From Fomitopsis serialis (taxonomy: Eukaryota > Basidiomycota > Agaricomycetes > Polyporales > Fomitopsidaceae): a stretch of DNA of 64,000 bases. The translations under genes were made by a program, and so were the position numbers. The DNA is taken from the NCBI RefSeq assembly GCF_022376445.1, contig NW_025954993.1:62001-126000 (forward strand), read 5' to 3'. The notes beneath the pieces are model-generated. The model was given only the letters and a program-made list of their open reading frames with translations, had not been told where the DNA came from and searched no databases. Every line of letters begins with the position of its first letter. Position 1 is the stretch's first letter. Shown here one piece after another: positions 24,289 through 35,600 of the stretch.

Positions 24289-24839
24289 GAGAGTTTTGGA
24301 AACAACTGTTGAAGTTGAATTGAACGGTGGAGGTGGAGCTGAGGTCTGGTGGTGGTGGGGCTCCGTGGGGCTGGTCGAGAGTGTGACGCCGAGTGATGTC
24401 ACAACTTTCTTTCCGGGTTTCTAATGCGCGGAAATTGAAATGGCAATGCTATCTTTCCACGTAAATTCCAATAGCATTTCAATGCAAAATGCATCCAAAA
24501 GCTGCCATGCAATGCTATCTAATCACCGCCGGCTGATCCGAATGGCATTCCAATGACATTACAATGCGTATTTCAATGAGTTTCGCGTTGATTACCACAC
24601 ATTAAAACGTGTCCAGGAAAATGTGGATTGTATTGCATTATAACCCCTGCAAGAAAGTTGCGACAGACGGGCCGTGACACTCCTACTATTCATGGCAATT
24701 CGCTCACGGATGACGCTCGGGAGGGCGGGCTGGCCGGTAACGCCCGTGTCACGCCCACCGCAGATCTGACAGAGATCGGTGGTGTCGGAGCTGTGGTCTG
24801 GTGGTGGCGTGAACTTTCACAGTTGCTGCCAAAACTCTC
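24289..24839. mobile_element. 551-bp inverted-repeat element (MITE-like), interrupted by a second one
   Basis: The ends are inverted copies beginning GAGAGTTTTGG and continuing with CAACTGT and AAGTT at matching distances. A TA flanks each side (24287-24288 and 24840-24841). X2 has the uninterrupted sequence GCAGTACACCC at about 51582-51592, that is, an empty site. It contains no coding sequence. Without the inner insertion it would be about 282 bp. TA flanks fit a Tc1/mariner-type element, but this is tentative. Confidence 0.7.
24397..24665. mobile_element. 269-bp MITE nested inside the 551-bp element
   Basis: The terminal inverted repeat is about 30 bp with a few mismatches. Both ends read TGTC(A/G)CAACTTTCTT inward and continue to TAATGC. 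The interior is AT-rich, unlike its surroundings, and packed with GCAATGC, GGCATT and ATTGCATT-like motifs in both orientations. No open frame. No clear target duplication. Confidence 0.7.
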
Positions 24840-27689
24840 TAGTACACCCTCAAGCCACGGATGAGGAACGCAGGGATCATGGCGCGCCGCGCATCAGCGG
24901 TCGTGTTGGAATGACGACATGTGGGGGAGATGGCCGTTGAGTAGGCCGGGAAACGCAGGGGAATTCGGGACTCGGATTGGACGAGGAGGGCTGGACTTCG
25001 GTGAGTAGAGTAGCACGCGGTGATGCGAGTCACCTTTCTCACCCTCCTTGCGATGTGCTCATAGATCTATGCCAAAAGTGACTGGCGGCTCCTGGAGGCG
25101 CGGTCGCGAGCTTGACCGTGGCCATTGGACGGCCTGTCGCCGGCTTCCATAGGCGCATACATACGGCCGCCCAGTCTGGCGGACAGCGCCGTGCGTACGT
25201 GACGTGCGCTATGCATTTTGTTTTGTCAATTCTTGCTTTAGCAGGCCGATGGGAGCTCCCCCGCTGGAGACTTTGTATACACGAGGAAGGCGACGGTAAC
25301 ACAGTCAGCGTTCATCATACCTCGAAGGGTACCGCTGGCGTGGACGGGGTCATATTCGAGACTGTCGCGACGTAAATTAACGAGAATCTTTGCTGTAGCA
25401 GGAGAGTGCCGGTCGCGGCGCGTAGTGGACGCATCCTGGTACGCTACGCAACACACCATATCTCATTTCTCGTCCCGCTTATCTTTCCACCCTCACAGTA
25501 ACAACACAACACCGACGTTCTTCAATATGCCTCTGCTCTCAGCCTCGCAGTCCACTGTCCTTCGGTCCTACAGTTACATTGGTTTCCACCGAGGAAAAAC
25601 GTCTCGGCCCCGACTCTTCGACCAGCCAACGATCGTCGGCGACAAGGCGGGGTTCTTCTTCGACCATGTTCGCTTGAAACTCATCCAGGTTCGTCATATC
25701 GATCTCCTTTGTCCAACAGATTTCTGAGATCATGCGCAGCGGGGTTGAAAATACATTGACGGAACCTTGTTTATTCCCGTTATTATCACTGAGGGCTAGG
25801 TGCCGCCCTATGTAGACATTAAAGTGTCGTCCGCCAACTTCTGTTCCTCCCGTTTCGCCGTGTAGCATAACTTTCGACAGTAGCCTCGGGCAGTCGGCAG
25901 AACCTGTCAGTGGTTCTCTCATAGACGGTACGGCCTTTAATCGCTGCCTTCGCATACGGTTCCAGGTTCGTCCTTCGCGCTCACTGTCGGCGGCGCAAGC
26001 GATGATGAGCAGTCGACTTCTAGGCATTCCGGGACTCGTTTCCTTGCCATTTGAGCACTTCAGCGTGGCCCGGACTCGCCCTTGTCTCCTGGAGCAACGT
26101 CCGCGGATCTTTCAAGCAGACCCGTTGTTCGCAGTCGAACTCTCTCTTGATATGATGCTCCACGCGCAGTACGCGGTCACGCTCGCGTGCAGGCTGTTGG
26201 ACGGCTTCCAAACTCACCGTCGGCTCGGCATCACCTGGGCATGTGGTGTAGCCTATACTAGAACCTCTGGTGCGTCCACCTTACCCTGCACTATGCACAC
26301 TGACAGGTCGCTGAAGCATCTTCCGTAGGTATTTGTGACCTCGCCGCAGGGATCTCCGATCGGCGGGGCCGTCGAACGGACGGCGGTTGCTTGTCGAGCA
26401 ACCTGTCTTCTGCCTGACCATCGCAAGGCTCGGTCGAACACAGGTACCTGCTCACGAATAGCCCGAAATCCTTCCAATCTTGGGAACTACACCTCAGACC
26501 CGCATCCGACACTGTCGCCTTCTCGTCGCCATCCAAGACAAGTGCGTCCGAGTCTACCGTGTCTCGTTTTCACCGCCAGACCACGCGTTCGCGCTCCTTC
26601 AGCGCGGTGACGGGGATGGGTGGGCCCACACCTTCCAGCGGAGCTCGCCATGGCTTCGAACGTCGACGAGGTATGTTCCATCCTGTTGTCGTGCACCTGA
26701 GACGTCCGACTCGACGCTTATGTCGTTTATCGCCCTAGGAAGTGTCCACGACGTCGGCGAGCCACGTCAAACGCCTCGTACGCCGCAACGCGGAAACCTG
26801 TCTCCCCGTGGCAACTACACGTTCGGCTCCGTGTGCATGAGGACGGAACCGGGGAGGCTATCGCCTTTTGCTCCTCCCGGGAGCTCCAGACGAATTGCGG
26901 GGACGCGTGGCTTTCGGAGAGTAGTCGCAGGTGCGTATTCACGGTGTGAGCTACGTAAGGTCCCACGCTGATGCGAGGGTTGCATCATCCCACCTTCGCC
27001 GACACTCGAAGTTCTTTCAGCCGACCACGCACGTACTGCAGGCGTCATCTCCGTGTCCTCGATTCGCAGACACAGCCCCCGGTCCCTGCTCCGCCCGCCA
27101 CTCCTCATTTAGCAAGACCACGCCGTAGTGGTTTCGAACGTTTGATCCTCGAAGACCGCGTTACGCTTCCGTGTACAGGCGTCAGCGTCGGAGTCGAGCT
27201 CGTGGCTTAGGAGGGCAGCGCGGAGAAGCGTTGGGTGTGCCTGCGGGAAAACAAGACGCAGATGGACCTGGCTGAAAGGCGGTACGTGGCATCTCACCTC
27301 GTGTATTCCGTCTTTGCTGACAACGTATTCCTTTGCTAGCCCCATATTTGTATGACCAGCCAGTGGAAGGATGCCAGCTGTCGTGACACGGGAGGTGAGT
27401 ATGATCGCTTCGCGGACGGGTCGTAGTCGGTGCTCACCTCTCCATCCGTCGCTCGTCGTCCTCTGATGCACACGGCGTACCCCAGATAAGGTTTCAAGCT
27501 CGGGCGTGGTACACCCGTTGTCGCTCACTTGCAGTGCTTCAGTCCAACAACTCTCGTGAATTGTATACGCGGCACCCATCAAGTCATGCGCGGTGGACCT
27601 GTTCTGATATGTTCGCACACTCCGTTCTCAACGCTGAACGACGTCCACTCTACCCAATTGCGCGAATAGGCAGTTGGGTCGTAAGCGCC

Positions 27690-28181
27690 ATGCTCACCAG
27701 TATAGAAACGTGCGCTGATGAAGTTGCATCGCAGAATGATGCAGAGGCTACTGCCATCGTCGTGGTCGCGAGAAAATTTCATGATGAAGGGAAGACATAC
27801 CGCATCATCACGACGCAATGTCCTGGAGCAAAAGCTTAAAAATGCAAAACTCGCTTGGGAGAACAAGTGCTTCAACGTCGACTCATTCCAAGGTGAGAAA
27901 CAGGCTGTGCTTAGCGGACGCTCGGTTGACACGTCAACGTACGGTCAGGCAACGAGCAAGCATACATCCTCATCTCCATCCATCGTGCGGACAAACTTGG
28001 CTTCCTCGCCAACTTGCGACGATTAAATGTCATGCTCTCGCGCTGCAAACGCGGCATGGTCATCTGCACAAGCCGGGCATTCATGGAGGGCAAGGCCAGA
28101 TCCTCGCTCGTGGGCCAACTCGCGAAGGAATGGGAGGACGGACGGGTTTCCTGGCGGGACACGTTGCGGGGCAGGTTCTAA
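27690..28181 (+). pseudogene. C-terminal fragment of a UPF1/DNA2-like SF1 helicase (AAA_12 type)
   Basis: Two exon pieces. The first holds EGKTYRIIT and, after a frame break near 27815, NVLEQKLKNAKLAWENKCFN and VDSFQG. A GTGAGA...CAG intron (27892-27950) leads to NEQAYILIS, LRRLNVMLSRCKRGMVI and a stop at 28179-28181. Order and wording match the second RecA domain of SF1 helicases: motif V-like VDSFQG, motif VI-like NVMLSRCKRGM. Walker A and B motifs are not found upstream. A few residues (the expected PYDAQ region) are lost at the frame break, so this is a decayed fragment. Confidence 0.65.
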
Positions 28182-31100
28182 CGGGTGCTCTACTTGACCT
28201 TGTTGCCTTCAATTCTCACATTTTGCTTGCTCTCATTATACGATACCGTCTAAGTAGGAATGTGCTATCATTCTGCCGCTGTGCGCACGACGACAAGGCC
28301 CTTCCGTTCTGACGCATTGTCGGCCACGCACAACCACAAGACAGCTATGCTCGCCACTCATGTCACAACAACGCACCCTCTCCTGAGCAACGCCATTAAC
28401 GATTTACATCGCGAGAGTGCATATCACGTCCCGGTATATCTGTGCCTTCCGCTCATATGCTTTCCTACGGCGTCATCCTATACCGTCCATAAGACACGGC
28501 CGAGTACCTCGCAACAGGCCCAGGCCTGTCAAATTGTACGGATTCTCTCGTCGTCCACTGACTCACATTGTCGTAGTACGTCCCAGGTGCCGCATCCTCA
28601 GTTCAACATCGGTAAGTTTATTGCATTCGGTCATTCACAATTCTTCTCAAGAAATATATAGGGCGGGGGACGTGCACGGTTACAGGAGGACTCGAGTATG
28701 TACTAGTACATGCAGTACTGTCGTTTGTAGTCAGTCGACAATGCGCCCACGCACGCTCGATACTCGAGTAATAAGCAGCGAGGTCGGATCAGCCTGATAG
28801 TCGTTCGCCGGGAAAATGCCATGGCAGGGTACATGTGGAGCTCGTCTCGATTGCGGACGCCGAGTCAAGGTATGATGGGAGCCTCGCACCTCAGCCGCCG
28901 CCTTTCCCCGGTAGACCGGCGCAATTCGTTGCACGAACCAGCACGGCACGCGCATGAGGAGACCCGGGAATCCGCGGATACATTCTGGGAGACCCGGGTC
29001 ACCATGTAAATCGCTCGGTCGAGCGAGCCCAGAGAGCCGGTTCGATGCGAACGGCCAACCTGGACGCCGACGTCTGAGGACGTTGCGCGTCCTGCACCTC
29101 TATGCTGATGAGAGGCAGATGCCGTCTGGGTAGCACCGCGCCGTATGACCTGACGAACCTACCGACCGTTGCGCGCGACGGCGCGTGTCCCAGTACGCGG
29201 TGGGCCTCGCCGCGTGTGACAGCTCAGGACGCAGGCGAGATGGCTCGTCAGCCTCGGTGCACTCACGGGCAGAGACCACTCACCGTGCCACCTAGCGTGG
29301 ATTGGTCCCCACCACGCGTCCCCACCACGCGTCGGAGAGTGTAGGTAACTGAGTGGTGGAAGCCGCCTCATCCACCGGCCAGCATCAACCACGAAACGGG
29401 CGTCCAACAGGACTCGGTCGTGGTGCGTGCGGATGTCTTCAAGACGTCCGTCGGTCCGTGTTTCTGTCGTTCGTGAGGCCGTGGACAAGGAGATAACCTG
29501 TGTTCGCACGTTTCTCTGCTCGTTATTTCCCTCCTCCGTCTTGCCTCCCATCCTCGTCTCCCGCGCAACGCGCACCCAGCTTTCCAACTCCGGCCACGTC
29601 CTTCCTCCGTCTGAGTCCGTCGTTGATAACCTTTCTCATCCCAGGTCGCCCGGCGTACGTCGCAGTACGGCGAGTGGATCCCGACGCGTCGGTGTGCGCG
29701 TCCACCCTTCAGCGAGGTGCGTCCGTGCGTGCGCTGATGCTCGTACTGTCTGACGCGTCCGCCAGCTCCCGTGTCCGTTCTCCACGTCTCGTCTAGTCCA
29801 ACCCGTCCGCCCTGCTCGTGTCCCCGATACGTACGTCGCGTCCTCATCTTGACATCGTGCTTACTGACGTAGCTCGCCCGTCGTCAGTGAAGATCGCGGC
29901 ACACGAGACACGGACACGTACCGCCACTCAACCCTCTCCAGCGCCGCCAGCTCAGGAGGCCATTCTGCGGGCTGCAGAGCAGTCAACCAAGTCGCGCATA
30001 CCGAGCTGGAAAGCGTGAAACGCGTATCGTAGGCTATGCGTTCACGAACACTGGTCGTACAGCAGCCCACGGGTGCTAGACGCGACTGTGGTCCGCATCG
30101 ACGTGGGCGGCGCGTAGAGGCGGCGAGATTGGGAGAGCGAGAGTGGTGAGCGACCGAGGACGACAGGGGGAACGTTGGATGCAATACGAAGTAGAAATCG
30201 CAACGGGGATGCAGCTGTCGTACGATGAGGCAGCGTCGTGCGTGAGCATTCGAGACACTTACCCAGGTAATACGGTACCACGCGTGTCCTCACGCCGCAT
30301 CCGTCCGTGCGCGTCCGTCCTCGCGTTGCTCGTCCGCTGGTCGAGTCGATGCTGCTGTGTGAGAGGTCGAGGCAGCGTCCAGGGACTTGAACCAGTGTGA
30401 GTGGTCTGACGTCAGGAACTCGTCGAGCCGCGGAACTAAATTTAGCGTCCGTCCGTGGAGCGCGCAAGATCGCATCGCTACCGGTCGCCCGCGGCTGTGC
30501 CCGACCACTTATCGCTCCTCCACAGACCACTATAAGCGAGCCACGTCGACACAGGACCGATGCCCATTGCGTGTCGCGCATAGCTGGGGTCCATCGTTCA
30601 ATTTCCCGGTGACGGCATCTATCCGTCCTACGAGCAACTGAATACATGGCGTAAAGTAATACCCAGGTGTGTATCGGCGACGTACGATGCATCAGTCAAT
30701 GAGCAACCACTGACAGCGTCAGAGACTGTACGTAGGGAGTGGTATGGTCCTGTATCTACGAAATACGGAGTTTGTGCGCGCAAACATCGCAATGGCGGAG
30801 ACACAAATGTCGCCGCGAAAAACGAGGATCGCACCTCAATCCGCGTCCGGACAGCCTTCGTCGCCGCCCTGCGAGCTGCTCCATACTTCCGGGACGGTAC
30901 ATCGTCTACCGGGACCTTCAAGTCGGATGCAGCCTTCCGTCTTGAGGACATGGGACCCGTCGCAAACGACGCGTCGGGTCCCTATGAGGTACGCAGAAAG
31001 ATATGAACAGCCAGCGCGGCGCTGAATCAAGAGTTGAAACGTACCTCATTTTTTGGGCCTCCTCGATCGCCGGACCGCCTTGGGCTGGGCTATTATCTAA

Positions 31101-32620
31101 TCTGCGGGTTCTGCGCAGCCTCGCGTTCGATTCGAGATGGCTGACCTCCAGTTATGGCAGTCTGGAAGGTACTGATGGGGTTGATCCGATGACAACACTT
31201 GTACGATAGACAACCAAGAATTGCGCGCACCAAACAATGATCAGACCTGATCGCATGAAGACTACACACGATACGGCAGCCTGCGCGAGTGGGATTATAG
31301 GGTTGCAGATGATTACATGCTACCGTTGCATGTATCCAACGACGAGGACATCGATTAGCGCAGCGTTGTGCGCTAGAGACAGATTGAACTCACCACACTA
31401 GATACTGTTCATCCCGGGCACCGACGCCGAGTACGTCCGCCGCAGGGACCGAATCGGCTGTATGCACTGGTCTTGGAGGCGCGGGTGTACATCGTGAGTC
31501 CACATGACGTACAGAGATGCAGTGGGGGTCGCCGCGACAGCGAGGAAGATTGGATGGATCATTCGAGTGAGCCGGCAGCGACCTCTGTGCGCATAAACTC
31601 ATCTTCGAGGAAGATGATTCGCTAACAGAGCGCCTGCGCCGCACTGGGTGTGTGAATCGGTGGGCCGCCGTGGATGAAGAGCATGTAGTCGGGGGAAAAG
31701 GACGTGGTAGATCGCTCGCAGCTTGTGTTGTGGTGCCGGTGAAACGGCTGGATTGGAGTAATACTCGGGTAATACCACGTTCGATCGCGCGCGGGGCTCG
31801 GCGGAGTGAGGCAGGATCCACTCCGTCACAGTGTCTCTTGATCGACACTCTGCCTCGAGTGACGGACGTCCCTGTCGACCCGCCGCCGGTCAGCCGATGC
31901 TACTACGCACTTGAGTCGAGTGCATACTCTGTGAAGCGTAGTCTCGTAGGAATAGTGCCAGTCGACAAGGCAGCGGATGCTTATGGCGATACCGGGCGCG
32001 AGAAGAGCAGAGAGTGAGTCAGATCTGAAGGCGAGGCATGATTCCGGACAACCTACTTACCAGTGGCACATGTCCGGATTTGAACTAGCTTCGCTGGCAC
32101 GTAGCCTTACCTGTCATCATGTCCCGGCTCACGTTATCGTCCGTTGCGCGTTACAGAGGCGCGGTACTCACCCGTAATCACTGCCCTGGCCGACCACTAC
32201 CACTTGAAGGACAACGAGCGAAGACACGCATGCGGCTTCGCCCACGGTACTCGACAATCAACAGGAGGGTTACTCCAGCAAAGGACCTGACAGTGCTTAC
32301 TTCAGGTAGTCGAGAGACTCGTAAGTGAGTATGCTCACAGCAAGCCGGATACCGATGGGTAGGAGCGCACCGAGATGCGGGTTTAACGCTGGTGGGACTG
32401 ATGCCGTTCAGCGGTCGACATTGCTGGGAGGGCGGATGCGAGGACTGGCCAGGGACGAAAGATAATGTAGCGAGAGGTCTTCAAGTTGTATTCATGAGCG
32501 GGGCCAGAGGAAGCGTGCGCAGGTCACCTGCGTAGAGTATGGGTGAGTAGCGGGGGAGGAGTGCAGCAGAGGCGCCGGGGCTCTTGAGGTGGGTGCCATT
32601 TGATCCAGCGGCTACGTGAA
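28182..32620. other. Right part of X1, no supported gene
   Basis: About 4.4 kb of spacer. Frames are GC-driven and short. A minus-strand segment at 31640-31830 keeps the core PDYMLF..GGPPIHTPS in register with X2 (57900-58030) but has a stop here. A downstream minus segment at 31400-31490 shares HTAD.VP.A.VLGVG with 57700-57780. These are probably relics of one ancestral gene. Confidence 0.4.
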
Positions 32621-35600
32621 CGGCGACTGCCAGCGAAGTATGGCGAGGAGAAGAAAGTGCCCAAGAGTTCTTGCTGAGGCTCGCTGTCGTCAGTGGAGGG
32701 GAGCGAGGGTTTGCGACGCGCCCAAGACGCGCCTCGGACGATTGTCGGAGACGGCGGGCGGACGGGAAGTGCCCTCGACGAGCTCAGTTGGCGCTTGCTC
32801 CTCCGAGTCCTTCCCGACCCTCAGTCGATATCGCAACTTGAGCTGCACACGCATCACCTGGGTCGCATGAAGGAGCACGCCGCCGTCGCAAGAATACGGG
32901 CGCATGACGGGCGGGACGAGCTGACGTCACACTCAACGCCTCGGGGTCGTCCTGGACTCCAAGTCTCCCCGCCTTCGTGCGCATACACACCGGTGGAACC
33001 CCTAGTCTAGGTGGTCCGAGTCAAAGAGTCGGGATGACGTCGCTTGAGCTCCTACCGCCAGTGTCTCTGAGGCCTCTTGCCGGCGGTACGTCTTGTCTCG
33101 TTCGTCTACAGTTTTCGTCTTCCTGCTTCGTTACAGATCCCTTCGGTTGTATACATTCGCTTCTTTATCCCTCAATGTCTATCCCTCAACGTCAACTCAT
33201 CCGCGAGTGCCGCCCAGCATCCGCCTCCTCGACTGAACCAGCTGCACGCTCGACAGTCGCGTCAAGTGGTACCGCGTCGAAGGTGGCGCCCTTCCGCCAC
33301 GCGTCCAGGCATGAGTGCACGGGTTCCAGAGGAGAGTGGAAGGCTTCGAGTCGCCGGTACGAGGCTCGTGAGAGCGGGAGGTGGTGATGACGAGGGGACG
33401 AGACTGCGGTATGCTTAACTCATGACTTACCTGTCTACGCAGATGCCGGTGTAGCAGTGACCGAGGCAGGTCCGTCACTCCGGCGCGACGTACGGGCATT
33501 GCTATCTCAAGGGTAGCATACAGAACTGCGGCCATCGTCTAGTGGACGCGGCGTCACAGTATATGTAACGGTCGTGGCGAAGTATGTCCAGAACTCACAA
33601 TATGACTCTTTTCACCCCTCCGCTCTCGCTTGTCGCAAACCGTTCAACGGAACATGGCACGTCATATTGGTATACAATAGTCCAACAACAATTCCAAGCA
33701 AACGTACGGGAGGCGATTCGTACCGAGCGAACTAATACACAGCAAACATAGATATCGGCAAGCAAGCCCCGTTCGCGGAAGCTCCAGGCAATGTGTTCGG
33801 CGAACACAAGCGTATCGTGGAATACATTCAGTAAGCCCATGTGTATCAAGACCTCCGAGTCCATAGCTGACACAAGCATCATGAACAGCTGTACGGAGAA
33901 CCAGAGTAAACGCGAAATTAGCCCATCGCAGCCCAAGACATCGTTCTGCACCGAGATATTCGTCTATCGAAGGTCATGACTCGTCAAAACCCGGCGCACG
34001 CTGTCCGCCTGCGATGAACGTCAGCATTCGGCGTCGATCTATTCAGCAACGCACGACGTACTAGTACACGTCGATACTGCAATCGTGAGTCCTCCGAATC
34101 AGCCTTTGTTCTGATTCGCGCTGCCCGGCTCGCGGTGCAACTCGGGCGATCGTGTAGGTGCGTCGCCCGGTGCAACTGATCCCTCCTGACTCGAACGCGC
34201 GCCGCCGCCTTGATGTTGCTTCGCGTGCTCGATCGCGCCTGCGAGTTTGTCCTGACGACCTTCGTTCCCAGACATTCCTGCGTCTACTACTTCGCGCGGG
34301 GAATCCGAATCGTCTGCACGCGGTTCGGTATCCTCTCGTGGCTGTGAAAGCTCGGTCTGGGCCGCGTCCTGCGCTTCCTGCGATTCGCCGGGCGTCGTAG
34401 CGATCACCGGCGGGGCGCCGCTGACGGCTGGCGGTGCAGTGTCCGTCGCACCGGGTGCATCGGGTGCTGCATCCACGGCTCGCATCTCCACGTCGGGCTC
34501 CTGCGCTGCAGTCCCTCTGAATCTTCCCCAGACATCACGGCTAGAGGGATGATCAGCGACGATTGAACGAGTGGAATGCAAGGTTCACCACTTACATAAA
34601 TCGCATTGTAGATCGCTTCGGACTGTCCATTCGCGACTCCGGCGGCTCCTGCTCGTCCACAGCTTCCGATGTAGGCTCTGAGTCAGTCGTCTGCGGGGAG
34701 TCGACGCGTCGATCGCCTTCGCTCTCGGGCTCATCTGGAGCGCATTCGAGCCATCCTTTGCTGTTGCAAGTGTCAGTGCGTCTTTGACACCCTGAGCGTC
34801 GAAGATGACTGACCAGTCTTTCCAGTCCATCCGATAAAATTGTTCTAGGCGCCGTTGTGTCCACTCCACGTAGAATTGCAAGCGAACGCGAAACCCTTGG
34901 ACCGTCCCTGGCGGCGTCCAATCATCGCGTTCTAGCAGCCACTGGAGTCGCCGCGCGATGTGATTTGTCGACATCATGAGGTTCCGGTGAATCTTGGTCG
35001 TACTCAAGGATCCATAGATGTCCTCGAAGGCCATGCGACACAACACCCAATCGAGTCCGTATACGGCCGCGGGAGGGAGGAGTTGCACAGCGTCTCGCAG
35101 GTCCTTGCGGCGGAGGGTAGCCAAGTGCTCGTCGAATCGGTGGAGCATGTCGGCCAGGTAAGCTCCCCTTGACGGCTCGGCTGGCAATGTGTGCTCGTTT
35201 TTGACGGACAACATGCATATGGCCAGAACGGTTGTCGTGATTTGGATGGTGGATACGGGGTCATGGTGTGCGTATACTGCCGTGAGTGCAGCTTGCACGA
35301 GTTTCCAGTCTATGCCGAATTTCAGCTTACACCCTTTGTGATTGAAGCGGATGTTTGACTTACTTTGAATGTTGCGCAGACGATATAGCTCTGTCTGCGG
35401 CGCACACTCGTATTTTCTCGCCTCCTGCATCGTGTCATCGTACCCGTCCTCCGCGAGGAAGTCGACCGGCACATAAATGTTCTGTACAACATCCAATGTG
35501 GCTCTTCGTTGTTCCGTGGACAGTTGATCATCGTGTAAATGCTGAAACAAAGTCATGCAGGCCTTGGTCCCATCGGCGAGAGGCATAGCGCGGATAAGTC

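Larger units (their letters stand above)
24180..32620. repeat. Spacer block X1, diverged duplicate of X2
   Basis: The ends and much of the inside match 51430-58840 in order: 24181-24285 with 51430-51590, 24845-25110 with 51600-51875, 26335-27530 with 51938-53190, and 29400-32620 with 55640-58840. X1-only parts are the nested inverted-repeat elements (24289-24839), about 1.2 kb at 25120-26330 and about 1.8 kb at 27550-29390 with a helicase fragment. An exon-like frame at 25527-25688 (MPLLSASQSTVLRSYSYIGF onward) is unassigned. Long frames elsewhere in the block are broken differently in X1 and X2 and are not called as genes. Confidence 0.65.

Noticed and set aside
24397..24665. Repeat-induced point mutation as the cause of the AT-rich patch
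   Set aside because: The patch has sharp edges at inverted repeats and its own repeated motif, which fits an inserted MITE better than C-to-T mutation of host sequence.
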